Source of the DNA: Lindgomyces ingoldianus
Lineage: Eukaryota > Ascomycota > Dothideomycetes > Pleosporales > Lindgomycetaceae
Direction: 5' to 3'
Assembly (NCBI RefSeq): GCF_010093535.1
Contig: NW_022985165.1
Span: 1,023,039 to 1,087,038, forward strand
DNA length: 64,000 bases
The notes under the pieces are model-generated. The model worked only from the letters and a program-made list of their open reading frames with translations, searched no databases and was not told the origin of the DNA. The number at the start of each line of letters is the position of its first letter. Within the stretch, counting starts at the first letter, position 1. The translations under genes and the position numbers were made by a program. Below are positions 1 to 11,360 of this stretch, in pieces.

Positions 1-100
1 AACTCTCACTTGGATACATACACACTCATCACGACTGAGTACCGATTCTACACTTCCTCCTGAAACCCTCAAATTCAGAACACTCGGAAAATCCGTTACA

Positions 101-655
101 ATGCAGCTCCTCACTATCACCCTCGCGAGTCTCCTCTCCTTCTCTTTCGCGGCTCCGGTTGCAAGCCCAAAACCCTGGCCTGCTGACCCCAACATCGTCA
201 AGCCAACCACCATCTCCCAATACGAAGTCAGCAAAGGTGCCATCCACTTCAATACTCCGCGAGGCAAAGTCCTCAAGACTGGCAACGGCCAAGACTGGAC
301 AACACTCATCACCTTCGACATGCCCGCTGCCACTGCGGGTAAGACCTGCGAGCTCCATTTCATCCTCGAGTCCGCAGCAACGCTTTCTGGCTCTGGACTT
401 CTTGACGTGTTCACCAGTCTCGCGGCAGCACCAGGAGAGAGGACTTCCTGGGGACCGGGCAACCAGAGAAACAACCATGTTGCGAGGGTAAAGGTTGCGC
501 AAGGTGGCGATGCAACGTACCAGACGGGCTATCCACAGGTTGTGAAGAGCTTTGCCTGCCCGTCTGGGAAGTGGCCGATTGAGGTCGTGGGTGTTTATGA
601 TAGGGATGATGTGCAGTGGGATGGAAGTATTTCGGGGGCCTACCTGAAGTATTAA
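101..655 (+). CDS. secreted protein with But2 C-terminal-like domain
   Basis: Single-exon 184-residue protein. Residues 1-17 form a typical signal peptide (hydrophobic core LLTITLASLLSFSFA, then a small-residue cleavage site). The remainder, about 35-184, has the pattern of the fungal 'ubiquitin 3 binding protein But2 C-terminal' family: an ISQYEV opening, a FDMPAATAGKTCELHF block near the middle, and a closing CPSGKWPIEVVGVYDRDDVQWDG block. Two cysteines (in KTCEL and SFACPSG) could form a disulphide. The family is common among secreted fungal proteins with no established biochemical role, and the ubiquitin link in its name need not apply here. The ATG at 101 directly precedes the signal peptide and is the natural start. 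The long antisense reading frame across it is a shadow. Family call is recognition of pattern; function unknown. Confidence 0.8.
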   Translation: MQLLTITLASLLSFSFAAPVASPKPWPADPNIVKPTTISQYEVSKGAIHFNTPRGKVLKTGNGQDWTTLITFDMPAATAGKTCELHFILESAATLSGSGLLDVFTSLAAAPGERTSWGPGNQRNNHVARVKVAQGGDATYQTGYPQVVKSFACPSGKWPIEVVGVYDRDDVQWDGSISGAYLKY

Positions 656-912
656 ACAGGAAATGAAAGGAGCAGGGAGATCCATTTGGGGTAACGTCTG
701 AAGGGTATTTTTATTTCTGTTTGTACATATTTGAAAAGGGGGTCGAGATTCTAAGTGAAGGGTAAATTGTAGAGGCGTATGGATGACTTATAATGAATGA
801 AAACTAGATCAAATAACCTTCTGCTAGACTGTATGAAACTCATTAGGGAATATTAAGCTTAAATTCTGATGGAAAGAGACCTCTAAGATGCTCAAGTAAA
901 GACGGACTGTCT

Positions 913-2286
913 TCATCCAATATATGTGCCATACTTTATAAATTCTTCATCGTTCCTCAATCTATCCATATCCTCCTCTCTCAAACAAATCCCAGCCGCA
1001 CTTTCTCCGTCTCTTCTCTTCGGCATTAGATATATTAGGCTTTCTACTCCTGTAAACATCGGTCTTCTCACTGCTTCCGGTTTTCCCAACCCTAGGTCAA
1101 AGTCAAGATCATAGGAATTGACTTTCGCCCACGAGCTGAGCATAATGTCGGATGAGAAATCCATGTTTGCAGTCACATTGATGTGTGATTTATCTTCCAC
1201 TTGAGAGAGTAAAGTGGCTAGAGCACTCGTCCGATGTGCTATATTCGAGGTCTTTGGGTCCACGGCAGATCGGAGTTGCGCGGCGATGACCCCCAGTGAC
1301 TCGCCAGCCACTTCCTGGAGGGTAGAGTCATTGTATGCCATATTCTGCACAAGTCCTGGATATGTCATCGGAATATTAAGATACCGTCGTGGATCTATCG
1401 CCCGAGCACATGTTGACTTTTTGGTGGGCCTCAAGCGGGCTAGGCGAGCGCGAGACACACCCTGCCAAATGAAAGCGGTCAAGGCATCATCGGTCGATAC
1501 GAAGCCTGCACCAGATGGTTTAGTCTCCATGGCGAGCGATTTGAGCTTCGCAAGTGAAGCGCTAGAGAAGTCGAAGTACGCCCATATAGACTTCGGAATT
1601 ACAGGTCGAGTTGCCGCAATTTCGCCGACCCCTTTGCAAGCCCTTTTGGGAAGGGGTTTTATGATCTGACGATCTAATTCCGGGCCGGGGGTGTATGAGT
1701 CGTCGAGTAACGGGATAATATTTCGGCGGTCAAGATTTCCGGTTCTTAGCTCTTCATCGGTGAAAGATTCGTTGCGGCATGCTTTCGAAAAAAGATAAAT
1801 GATATGGCCTTGGCCTGTCATGTCCATACAATTGTGCTCACCGACAAAGCACAATAGGAGCCCGTCTGTGATAAAGGTCGCTTGCACTAAAAATACTGGT
1901 GAGGTAGAGTCGTTCGACATCCCTGGTAGCGTGTTCCGAGGACAAATGATATTCTCGTCCAGCATGCTGAACGGAAACTCTGCCTTCTTGAGTGCATTGT
2001 AGGTCGGCATGGAGGAGTCATTTCTTAAATCTTTGACAATGAGACGGGGGGTCTTTTCAAAATCCTTGATCTTGAAGGTGCCCGATTCATTAATGGTTTG
2101 ACCTGCGATCCATGGGAAGCTTGCGGTGAGTTTTCCTAAGCCTGTTTGTAGACGCTCAGTGATTGTGGAATGTGTCGAGGCATCGGACACGGGATAACAG
2201 TGGCATATTTGGGTGTAGAGCCCGTTTAGTCCTGGCTGCTGTCCGAAAATTTCGAGGGGGAGATCTAAGCGCTGCAATCCACTCAT
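913..2286 (-). CDS. BAHD/trichothecene 3-O-acetyltransferase-like acyltransferase
   Basis: Single-exon 457-residue protein of the transferase family that moves an acyl group from acyl-CoA to an alcohol or amine on a natural product. The catalytic HxxxD motif is HNCMD at residues 151-155, in the usual setting after FVGEHN and before TGQG. The second family motif (DFGWG) appears as DLGLG at about 397-401, followed by KPEAVRRP; Asp and both Gly are kept but Trp is replaced by Leu. Length is normal for the family. It is expected to be a soluble cytosolic enzyme. Its nearest natural-product neighbours are the isocyanide cluster genes about 9 kb away, but ARG2 and the dehydrogenase lie between, so cluster membership is only a possibility. 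The substrate cannot be told from sequence. Confidence 0.82.
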   Translation of the reverse strand: MSGLQRLDLPLEIFGQQPGLNGLYTQICHCYPVSDASTHSTITERLQTGLGKLTASFPWIAGQTINESGTFKIKDFEKTPRLIVKDLRNDSSMPTYNALKKAEFPFSMLDENIICPRNTLPGMSNDSTSPVFLVQATFITDGLLLCFVGEHNCMDMTGQGHIIYLFSKACRNESFTDEELRTGNLDRRNIIPLLDDSYTPGPELDRQIIKPLPKRACKGVGEIAATRPVIPKSIWAYFDFSSASLAKLKSLAMETKPSGAGFVSTDDALTAFIWQGVSRARLARLRPTKKSTCARAIDPRRYLNIPMTYPGLVQNMAYNDSTLQEVAGESLGVIAAQLRSAVDPKTSNIAHRTSALATLLSQVEDKSHINVTANMDFSSDIMLSSWAKVNSYDLDFDLGLGKPEAVRRPMFTGVESLIYLMPKRRDGESAAGICLREEDMDRLRNDEEFIKYGTYIG

Positions 2287-3552
2287 ACTTGGCGATAAGA
2301 AACTCGTAGGTTTTTAGATGTCAAAGAATGGACTGAGCACGCGAATGGGCTGCAAGTGATTTGCAGGTACGGGGCAAGACGAGGCTTTTGAATATGGAGA
2401 AATGGAAAGAAAACCGATGTCATTACAAACTCACTGGATCGACCTCCAACACTTGGAAGATTAAACCGACTCGCTTTGGAATGATCTAGGATCTCGCTTT
2501 GCGGAAGGTTTTTGTTGGAACTAGTTTGGATGATGCAGAATGATTCATGTCGACTCGAGAAGGACGCTAAACCATGTTTGGTAGCATCCGTCACTGAAGC
2601 GGCACAAACATGTGAACTACCCCCGACCCCACTTCTACGAATCTCCACTGTCGTATTTCAGTCACAGCCCCGTTCCAAAACATTGATTTTGCACGCGATA
2701 TATGAATATTCCCATTCATCTTGGCTGCGCACGATTATGTACCAGTAATAAGAACGCGGCCAATCAATCCAATGGTCGAATATTCCAAGGTGTATTCTAT
2801 TACACCTGACATTAATTCACGTAACCCTACGTCAGGGTAAATTCTGGTCCTTGACTGATACCAATTTCCTGTTTAGCACTAGCGCCGATCCTGTTAGTAA
2901 TGGCGTCGTTTTATCCACTATGGAGTCCCCTCAGAGCTCTCTCTCGCTCCTTACGCCTTGGCTTAATTTACGTAGTTTGGATCTCACAACCTAATTGACT
3001 ACTCGCAACTCTATATGCCCTCCTCTATCATCCATCGGCGCCATAACTGACCTTGTGATAGAAGGCCCTCAATGGGAATCGGGGAACTCCAAGATTGACG
3101 AACGGCAAGGGTGCAGCCCACACATGGACAATTGGGAGCTTACCAATGTAGCAACAAGCTTACGGAAAATATGCAAGTTCACAGATAGCTCAGCAGGGTA
3201 TAGCAAGGCTTCTGTTATTTAAGAATCGACAAACAAGTTTATTCTTCATCTCTTCAAGATATAGGATGAGACCAGCGGCTATCGGTTAACTATTTAGCTT
3301 CATAAATCTCCACAGTATATCTCCTCCCTTCCTTGAAGAACATTGTGGCAAGATAATTTTCGGAAACCCTAGCATTACTCTACGCAGTAACCCACTTTGC
3401 CGAAGTTGTACAGGAGTCTATTTTGTGCTGGCTTTGCCTTCGTTAGCAGCATCGGGCCCAATAGTTTTGCGGATGGAACGCTGTCATGATCTCCTGCTTG
3501 GTTTATCCGGACGAATAGGACCTGTAATCTGGAAAAACTGCATATTTAAGGG
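2287..3552. other. intergenic, no supported gene
   Basis: The region holds the upstream side of the acyltransferase. Open frames here are short, lack recognisable domains and show no convincing splice partners. I see no RNA gene or repeat. Confidence 0.5.
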
Positions 3553-4441
3553 TCAAGACTTCGTCATTTGAACTGAAAAGAGTGAGACAGCAAAACTGCT
3601 AAGAATCGACAATACACCGATAGCAAACACCGCTAGTACTGTCGCATTCTGTAGATCTCCTGGGTGGTCCCTTAGCCACATAGGCAAAATACACAGTGTG
3701 GCACTAAGAGTAAAGACCATGGCCACCAGCACGAGGAAAATCACAGCCCAGAGTGTGTAATGCTCTTTAATGTTTATCCTGAAAGTTATATAACGCGTTT
3801 TGATTGCGCCGCTGGTGCGTATAGGTAGTATATCTTTCGCCTTTTTCGACTTCTTACAGTCTTTAGGGTGCTAGAAGTACCAGCAGATCTCATGCTCAGG
3901 ATAAGGCATCTCAGACGGCTATGGCTGTGGGTCGAATCGACAATTTGGGTATTCTGGGTCCTTGGGGTTAGGGTAACGCTCTTTGTCTTTTTGGAGCTGG
4001 AAGAAGTGTCGATCCGGTGACTGTTTACGAAGGAAGCTTGTGAACAGATGGGAGAAGGCAAGAATCCGGAATGAAACGAAAATAAAACTTACCAGAACGT
4101 GCACGATAGAACTTTGTTCCGGAAACTCGTTTCCACCACCATCGCGGGAAGTTGGGATATGCATCTCCTAGTGGCTTGAAGATCATTTTGTCCGCCACGC
4201 CCGGGGAAACTGTCTGAACTCTTGTTTCATTCAGCCCGACATCGACGCAATGGAAAACGGCACCATGCGCTTGAGGCTGGTTTGAGCCTCCTTCAGTGTC
4301 CCTTTTTCCTCCATTTTCTAAATTGCGTTCCCCACCATCCCCAACTCCAACATCATTGCCCATGTCTCCTGGAGCTCTTTCATTTTGATCTAATGGGCTC
4401 GATCCAGGTCTTCTATTATCTTCGGGAGAGGCGAAGTACAA
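3553..4441 (-). CDS. possible multi-exon membrane protein, gene model unresolved
   Basis: Exon-like pieces on the minus strand. The last one runs from about 3870, directly after a TTCTAG acceptor, to the stop at 3553 and would encode about 105 residues. It carries two hydrophobic helices (around VIFLVLVAMVFTLSATLCIL and AVFAIGVLSILSSFAVSLF) with a short charged loop between. Upstream, 4441-4093 is an open, Asp/Gly/Asn-rich stretch ending at a good GTAAGTTTT donor at 4092. A further acceptor near 4022-4040 leads into a hydrophilic stretch. The terminal helical hairpin loosely recalls the C-terminus of the fungal DUF6594 family, but the rest does not match it. I cannot join the exons with confidence. 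It could be the 3' part of the decayed ankyrin gene immediately upstream. Confidence 0.3.
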
Positions 4442-4619
4442 GATAGAAGACGCATCAGAGTCGCTTCGTTGAGGGAGGCAGCTTCTCGCTTAGATTCCAA
4501 CCATTTCGGGCTCTCTGTATCAGTACGGGCAACTACAAGTCGCGGAAATAGTTTGTCCGCAAATGTAGAATATCATCATAAAAGTGTGAGCCTCCCTTTA
4601 TGATGCCTACCAGCATAGC

Positions 4620-5340
4620 CTAATCATAAATTAGGAGAGTAACCTGTTTTGAGTTCCTCTGGTTCAGACAGAGGCCACTATGAAAGCGAACAGCCAGCTC
4701 TTCGGTAAGTCTCTTGATGAAATCTAAGATAGTAGGTGCGAGTGAGCGCTTAAAGGAGATGTGGTAATCAACATCTGGCTCTCGGGAGCTGTTTTCCAGT
4801 AGCATCTTCACCACTGCGACATTCCGCCGTGGTATTGCTGCTTGGAGTGCATTGCCGTATCCACCACTTTGAGCGTTGATGCCAGCACCTTTGTCTAGCA
4901 GCATTTTCACCACTTTGATATTCGTCCACTATGCTACTGCTGCTGTTTGGATGGCATTGTCAAATCTACCGCCTTTAGCGTTGACATGGGCGCCCTTGCC
5001 CAGCAGCAGCTTCACCACTTCGGAATTTCCCCGTTGTGCTCAGCAGCTGCTTGAAGGGCATTACCGTATTCACCTCCTTGAGAGTTGATGTTCTCTCCCT
5101 TGTCTAGGAGCAGCAGAATCACTTCGCTATTCCCTTGTTGTATTGCTGCTTGGAGGGCATTGCCGTATTCACCACCTTGAGCATTGATATCTGCGCCTTT
5201 GTCTAGCTATATCTTCACCACTTTGGTATTGGCCCATTGTGCCGCTGCTGCTGCTTGGAGGGTATGGTCGTATCTACCCCCTATAGCGTTGAAATCTTCA
5301 CCTATGTCTAGCAGCATCTTCACCACCTCAATATCCCCCC
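4620..5340 (-). pseudogene. broken ankyrin-repeat gene
   Basis: Minus-strand translation gives about six tandem ankyrin-type units built on the pattern VVKMLLDKGA-IN-GG-YGNALQAA, typical of the C-terminal repeat arrays of fungal NACHT/STAND-like proteins. The frame is broken in at least three places: a TAG at 5207-5209 (where sister units read Met-Leu-Leu), a TAG at 4929-4931, and a one-base shift near 5036-5042. Only the last unit and its tail (4620-4913) remain open. No NACHT or effector domain is visible upstream before the dehydrogenase gene ends at 5524, so the N-terminal part is missing. The repeat units have diverged from one another mainly by transitions. A spliced gene avoiding all three lesions seems unlikely, since they fall inside repeat units. 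Confidence 0.75.
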
Positions 5341-5523
5341 ATGGAATCTTTTAATGTGGATGAGGTAGAAATAGTATTTATTCTAATGTAGAAATAAGTA
5401 GGCCAAAGATGTGGTTGTCTATATTCCTCATAGTGTCGGCGTAGGCTAGTCCCTTTCCTATCCTTCTTGGGCCGGATCCAGCATGCTCTCATGAGAGCAA
5501 TGAGGATTATCTCCCATTTGCCA

Positions 5524-6556
5524 TCAATCTTTGTTCTCAAATTTGAGTCCACTCTCCTGTCTTACAGCACCATATATACTCGGAATATCTCCTCTATCCC
5601 CAAGATGCTCCTTGACCTTCACTAGATGCGCATCACCGACCTTCAGCGCCGGCATATTCGTCCCCGTCTTCTCCGCCAAGGCCATCGCATGTCTAGCATC
5701 CTTCCTCGCCAGATCTACATGGAACAGTGGTTCCTCCCGCTGGTAGTAGTCTCCCGCCAACATGCGTGCGGAGTACGCGGCATAGGGACCAGGGAACATG
5801 GCTTCGATCCAGCGATGCAGGTTGTCAGTTCCGAGACCGGTTTTCTCGGCCAGAGTGTGCCCTTCGGAGAGGGCTTCGACCATGTTGAGGACAAAGGTGT
5901 TACCGATTACTTTGAGGAGTGTAGAGTTACCTGCAGGTTGGTCGACGAAATCGATGTCGGCACGGCCCATGACGCCTTTGGTGTAGGGTTTTACTTTGTC
6001 GACAGCGGCTTTTTGGCCAGCGATCACACAGACTAGACTTCCAGAATCTGCCATTGCTGGGGCGCCGAATACTAAGTCAAGTTTAGCTTGGATATGGGAA
6101 TGATGGAAATATGAAATCTACCTGGCATTCCCACAAATTCCCCGCCCTTAGCCATGATTCGCTTCTCCAGCGCATTGGTTGTATCTGGATGTACGGTCGA
6201 GCAGTCCACGATGAGCTTTCCTTTCACATCTTGCTGCAGAATGGCATCGACAGCACCACTAACAGATGCATCGTCACCAAGACAGATGAAGATGATATCC
6301 GCACTCTTCGCAGCTTCGTCAATGCTGCCAAAAACCTTGGTCTTGTCGTTTCTAAGCTTGGCTGAGAAGTCATCTGCCCGCTTCGTGGTGCGGTTCCACA
6401 GGATCAAAGGCTTGTCTAGATTTCCTTTTTCCACCAGGTTCTTGCACATGCCCTGAAACGTTGACATGAGCGGGGAGACACGGGAGAGGCGTGCTTGGCC
6501 CAGCAACTTACCCTGCCCATATTGCCGAGGCCAAGCCATGCTAGTTGTGGTGCCAT
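5524..6556 (-). CDS. 3-hydroxyisobutyrate/6-phosphogluconate dehydrogenase-like NAD(P) oxidoreductase
   Basis: Three exons, 6556-6512, 6452-6122 and 6071-5524, join to 307 residues. The introns are 59 and 50 nt, with GTAAGT/TTTCAG and GTAGAT/CTTAG borders. Exon 1 supplies the Rossmann nucleotide loop GLGNMG (residues 9-14), so the ATG at 6556 is required. The family's DxST substrate motif is DCSTVHPDTT; GAPAMADSGSL follows the second junction, and the catalytic Lys sits in STLLKVIGN. Members of the beta-hydroxyacid dehydrogenase family oxidise 3-hydroxyisobutyrate (valine breakdown) or reduce small aldehydes or imines. This copy lacks a clear mitochondrial presequence, so a role other than valine catabolism is possible. 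It is divergent from ARG2 with a 342-nt shared upstream region. Confidence 0.88.
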
Positions 6557-6898
6557 TTCGGAGTTGGCGATCTTGATTCAATAATTGAGATTGGAAGTAG
6601 GCTGCTTCAAGTGGTGGACAATTATGCTGATATACTGTGCACATTCGGGGGTTTGCGCTTATGACATCACGGAAGCAGCCCGGATTTATGGTCTTATCGA
6701 TTAGCTCTCGGGCCGATGTCGGCTAATGTGACGTCTTATCGATTAACCCTGGTTTTTTAGCTCCACCTGAGCTGAGAAGCTTGCACCCTGCATATTCACA
6801 AGCAAGCACAAAGCACACCACAATGCAATCATAAGAAGGCCTCAATGGCCCCGAGTCGCCCAATGCCAATTCTCTCATACTTCAGTCTATTATGAAGC
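6557..6898. promoter_or_regulatory. shared upstream region of dehydrogenase and ARG2
   Basis: Non-coding 342 nt between two divergent starts, containing the near-repeat TGACGTCTTATCGATTA / GGTCTTATCGATTAG at about 6690-6745. The duplicated TTATCGATTA is GATA-like (TTATC reads GATAA on the other strand), but no factor can be assigned. Confidence 0.4.
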
Positions 6899-9262
6899 AT
6901 GATCGTCTGCCAGAAAGCCCAGTGTCGGGGCTTGGGGAGGACGACCGTGAAGGTGAGTGCGTGCTTGACTCACACCACTAGGATATTCACAAAGGACCTC
7001 TCTTACAAATTCTGCTTTAAGGCTCTCCCCAAATATGATGGCATTTGTAAGCTTAATGAGCTCCCTCACATGCTACCATTTTCTACGACCGCGCCTTCCC
7101 TTAACTCCGGTACCGAACCACCCCGCAATGCGAGATACAGCTCCGCTAAGGAGAGACAACGCGCCGAACGCGATCAATTGATCAAGTCACTGAAAGAGTC
7201 ACCTGGTAAACGCGACGCGCGTAACTTTCTAAAGCACTTCGACACCCCGAAGAAAGTTGAGCTCATTGCTGCTCCCGGAGTCGAGCGAGTAGTGAGCGAC
7301 TTCGTGGGGCAGGCACACCATAGTACGAGGAGACTGGATCCGGCAGGAGTCAATCTGGGAAATCTATACGAGCCAGCAAAGGCTATACAGGAAAGCCCAG
7401 TGTTTATTCAGCAGTCGCTAACTAAGGAACTAATACCCGAGAATGTCGAGCCCCTGCATATTGCGTTGGTCAAGCTACGGCAGCCACAGGAGCTGGATGA
7501 TGAGAAGCTGCGAGGAATTGCCCTCACACTTAGCCAGATGGTGCGACTAGGAATGAATATTGCTGTAGTGGTGGATTGCGATGAGGATGCGCCTGAGGCC
7601 CCCTTAGTCCTATCGCCTGCCTGGGAACAGACTGTTCGGGAGCAGATATCTCGAATTGTCGACGCACTAGCGGAATTCAATGAGCCTGGAGTCTTTGAGA
7701 TAGACCATGCCTTATCCATTTCCAACATCGACACCCCCGTTCCCAGCACGGTCCAGGTTCAAGGTGGCGTTGAGGTGAAGAGTGATTATTTGTTGCTTCC
7801 CCTAATAGAAGAGGGCATTATTCCTGTCTTACCGTCAATCGCTTACGATGCGGATGTGAGGAAGGTTAGGGTAGACCCCGATGACGTGGTTCTAGCGTTG
7901 ACCCGCAAATTCGCCGGCATCACTGCTCAGAAGGTTGAGGAGAGCGAGCCCGACAAGATGTGCGAGAAGCTCTATCAAAAGTCAAAACCAATCACGGATA
8001 AACCTATATTAGATCGAATCATCATCCTCGATCCGCGAGGAGGTATCCCTCATGAAAACAGGATCGATGGTGCACATGTTTTCATCAATTTGGAAGCGGA
8101 ATACAGGGATGTAAAGAATGACTTGAAACGATTCTCTTCAACGTTCTCAGGAAGTAAACGAAAAGACTCTCACAGTCCATCAGGCGACAGCAACCCAATT
8201 TCGAAGTTTGCTGAATCCGAAATTCCTTCCTTGGCAACCTATCTCACGAAACACCTTCCAGGGAAATCGCTCTTCAATCGTCACATGCGGAATCTTGACG
8301 TGGTCCAACGAGCCCTCAAACTTCTTCCTCCATCGTCGTCCGCTCTTATCATTACTCCTACCGAGGCGGCTGCATCATCTCAGACTTCCGTAATATCAAA
8401 ACCGCCCACTGAAGTTCGAACGCGACGCTCAAAGAATCCTCTCATCCATAACCTACTGACCGACAAACCCATGGTCTCATCGTCTCTGCCGGCTCCATTT
8501 GTCACCCGACCTGTCGCATCAACTGCCCCAAACCCCCCGACCTTCCTCAAAAAGGGCATTCCCGTAACAATGATACCTGATCCTCGTATCTCCGGCCCTT
8601 GGCAACCACCCTCACTCGAGAACCCGAGCATCGAGCTTGAAAATGATCCCCAAGTCAATTTCCCAAAACTTGTAGATCTCATCGATGATTCCTTCCGCCG
8701 GAAGCTCGACGTAAAACACTACCTCGACCGCATCCGTGGTCGAGTAGCCGGCATCATCATTGCTGGGAACTACGAGGGTGGTGCGATTTGTACTTGGGAA
8801 ACCCCCCCTCCTCTTCCCAGTTCCGAATCTAAGACTCATATTAATACATCCACCCTACCTCCCGACTCCCCAGTGTGGATACCCTACCTCGACAAATTCG
8901 CCGTGCTAACAAGCTCACAAGGTTCTGGCGGGGTCGCAGATATTGTCTGGGGCGCTCTTACTCGCAGCTGTTTTCCGCACGGTCTCGTCTGGCGCAGTAG
9001 ATCCAGCAATCCCGTGAATAAGTGGTATTTTGAGCGGGCGGTCGGGATGTGGAATTTACCGGGTGGACAGTGGACTATGTTCTGGACGACGGAGGGCGTT
9101 GTGGAAGAGTGGGCAGAGCGGCAAAAGTCATTGGAGGACGCGAGGAAGAGGGGTGAGGATTCGGAGAAAGGGTGGAAGGGAGATATGACGAGGTGGGATG
9201 CTTATGTTAGGGTTTGTGGGGGTGTGGCGCCAAGTTGGGCGGATGGGAAGAGGCCTGATTAG
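6899..9262 (+). CDS. ARG2: amino-acid N-acetyltransferase (N-acetylglutamate synthase), mitochondrial
   Basis: Single open frame of 787 residues. It catalyses acetyl-CoA + L-glutamate to N-acetylglutamate, the first step of arginine/ornithine synthesis in the mitochondrial matrix. The N-terminus is basic, with few acidic residues, as expected of an import presequence. The family block [17 protein letters not shown]...[11 protein letters not shown] lies near residues 80-125, followed by an amino-acid-kinase-like region. The C-terminal acetyltransferase domain contains [19 protein letters not shown] and [19 protein letters not shown] at about 590-640. Length agrees with filamentous-fungal orthologues, longer than the yeast enzyme. 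The start is uncertain: the in-frame ATG at 7070 (MLPFSTTAP) would also leave a presequence. A short out-of-frame ATG lies just upstream of 6899. It is not the arginine attenuator peptide, which belongs to the carbamoyl-phosphate synthase gene. Confidence 0.9.
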   Translation: MIVCQKAQCRGLGRTTVKVSACLTHTTRIFTKDLSYKFCFKALPKYDGICKLNELPHMLPFSTTAPSLNSGTEPPRNARYSSAKERQRAERDQLIKSLKESPGKRDARNFLKHFDTPKKVELIAAPGVERVVSDFVGQAHHSTRRLDPAGVNLGNLYEPAKAIQESPVFIQQSLTKELIPENVEPLHIALVKLRQPQELDDEKLRGIALTLSQMVRLGMNIAVVVDCDEDAPEAPLVLSPAWEQTVREQISRIVDALAEFNEPGVFEIDHALSISNIDTPVPSTVQVQGGVEVKSDYLLLPLIEEGIIPVLPSIAYDADVRKVRVDPDDVVLALTRKFAGITAQKVEESEPDKMCEKLYQKSKPITDKPILDRIIILDPRGGIPHENRIDGAHVFINLEAEYRDVKNDLKRFSSTFSGSKRKDSHSPSGDSNPISKFAESEIPSLATYLTKHLPGKSLFNRHMRNLDVVQRALKLLPPSSSALIITPTEAAASSQTSVISKPPTEVRTRRSKNPLIHNLLTDKPMVSSSLPAPFVTRPVASTAPNPPTFLKKGIPVTMIPDPRISGPWQPPSLENPSIELENDPQVNFPKLVDLIDDSFRRKLDVKHYLDRIRGRVAGIIIAGNYEGGAICTWETPPPLPSSESKTHINTSTLPPDSPVWIPYLDKFAVLTSSQGSGGVADIVWGALTRSCFPHGLVWRSRSSNPVNKWYFERAVGMWNLPGGQWTMFWTTEGVVEEWAERQKSLEDARKRGEDSEKGWKGDMTRWDAYVRVCGGVAPSWADGKRPD

Positions 9263-11360
9263 TGGAATTTGGCGTCTGGAATAGACTAGCATTTGGAGGG
9301 AGGATATTGGTTCTTGTATATAAAAGTTTTGAAATTGAAGGGACTTTTCCCTTTTTTGAGAGAGAGAGAGAGATCGTTCGCTCTCTGTTACTTCCCCTGG
9401 TGAACGGCTCTACTTTGGCCCAAGTACTGACATCAGATTCGTGCAGGTGGGCATGTGCACGTGATATATCATCCAGTAGCAACCCAGTCAGATATGGAGA
9501 GCGTCCGCTTTCTCTTCACTTTACCTACCACCTTTAGTCTTTAATAGCTAAGTACGCGAGGTGATGTGCGTTGCTGTCTCGCACAAAAACAGGACATATC
9601 CTATTCATGGTTGCCGGCTTTAGAGACTAGCTCTAGCACACCAGTACAAAATTCGCCCCGAAGTGCACGCATGAGCTCTTGATGGAGAATCTCTTAAAAA
9701 GAAGCAAAATAATTCCATGTTTGTCAGACGGGCCTTAGAGTCGCGTCGATGTTTCGATTAATCTAGATACATGGCATGGACTGTTAAAGCTAGCTCAATA
9801 CTTGTCGCATGCTTGATACGGAAATCTTCCTCCCCCGAGCCACAACGGCTCCTACGGCCTTTACTATAGCACCTACTACCTTCACTATGGCACCTACTGC
9901 TTTTATTATAGCCCCTACTGCCTTTACTATGACTCCTGGGCCATTGCTATGGCCCTTACTGCCCCTGCCGTCATAGATGTAAATAAATACTCTGCAGCAG
10001 AACACTTCACAACACACTGCACAACACACTTCACAATGCACTTCACTTCATCAGCTTCTTACATAGCCGCATGCTCACACAGCCTGTATTTGCAACAATA
10101 CTCAGTGCGGGTGAAGAAAATTTGATAAGACGAGCACATGCGGCGGGTGGAGTGGCTAGTCGTTCCTGGGAGTCATGTCAAATGACTGCAAAAGGAGTGC
10201 TGTATTTCCGCTCCTTGATGATCCTAAAACAACAGATCTCGGTCCCAAAAATGGCAAGGCAGTCTTAGTTATCACGTGTCTTCTCTCCAGTGGGGATATA
10301 TAATCGTTCCGTTTTCCTTCACTTCTTTCTCACAACAACGTCCCCCAACACTCTCAATGAGACTAAAACCCGCACTCTAACTTTTGCATGGATTGAAAAA
10401 TCTGCACTGCACAAACTGCATGCGGAGTCCCAGTTTGCAAAAATAGAGACAAGCATCGGGATAGCATTTGGTGTTGAAAATCGCGACGCTTGAACATTGA
10501 AAACAGGGTGAGGGAAAGTTTATGATAATGAAATTGGAGTGAAAAAAAAATTTAAGCCATTGAAGATGTATGAGAAGAGACTTTTTTGAGAAGTGTGCGT
10601 CGCAACAATGTCTCCAAGCATGTATTGCTACCTCAAGAGTGAAATGAGTGAAAACCACCATCTTTAAGCGTTGCTGGCAGTTCCTTGCAGTTTGAAATGT
10701 GGGCTTCGTTCCAGTGTGTGGTTATAACATCCCCCCTCTCTTTTCGCTTTTCAATATTCCTTCAAGATCGTCGCGTTGAAAATCTCTAAAAAGCATATGG
10801 TGATACCCAACATGGATTAAAAGTATATGTCCAACGCTTCATGCTCTCACACATTAAGAGATGGTGTGGTCATGCCATGTCACGGCCTTAAGTTAATGTT
10901 AATTGATATGGGAAGCAAACTGCAGACAATTGTTCTACATCCCAATGGGATGCAGCAGCGGCCGCCCAGGTGTTCAAGGATTTTTAAAGGTGGACTTATG
11001 AAACTGGAAGGATATTTCGGGTGGAAGTGGCCGTCGAGTGGTGATGAGTGGTGCAAACAGTCAGAGTATTGCTGTGAAGAGTATGCGATGAAAGTTTCTG
11101 CGGTGTATTTCTCTCGGATGTGTAGATAGGAGGAAGTTCATGTCTTGAAATTATACCTTTTCGCATGAACACATCGACAAAAACTTACCCACCGTTCGCG
11201 GAGACTTTCCACCTGCCGTGCAACCCCGCGATGCTGACAAGCGTTGGAGCTTATGATCCAGTCAATCTAGAATGTGGGGATCCGAAAACAGCAACTCACC
11301 TTTCATCTTCGTCGAAAAGCTACAACACCACATTCCATCGTCCACAAAATCAAAACACTC
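9263..11360. other. intergenic with one minisatellite, no supported gene
   Basis: About 2.1 kb. It contains a 21-bp tandem repeat (9848-9970, listed separately) followed by a short CACTTCACAA-type imperfect repeat to about 10060. Other open frames are short, low-complexity or antisense and show no domain. A run GAGAGAGAGAGAG lies at about 9359-9372 just downstream of ARG2. Confidence 0.5.
9848..9970. repeat. 21-bp minisatellite
   Basis: About five to six imperfect tandem copies of a 21-nt unit of the form GCNCCTACTGCCTTTACTATR. Because the unit is a multiple of three, the minus strand reads an Ala-Ile-Val-Lys-Ala-Val-Gly heptad in one frame. I see no gene context that would make that frame coding. 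Confidence 0.8.

Noticed and set aside
29..685. 218-codon open frame on the minus strand
   Set aside because: It is the exact antisense of the secreted But2-type gene, has no family pattern, and the plus-strand gene has a signal peptide and conserved blocks.
6892..6960. short upstream ATG frame before ARG2, considered as an arginine attenuator peptide
   Set aside because: That peptide regulates the carbamoyl-phosphate synthase small subunit, and the residues here do not resemble it.
6932..6990. possible 29-nt intron (GTGAGT...CACTAG) in the ARG2 N-terminus
   Set aside because: Too short for a spliceosomal intron, and the frame is open through it.
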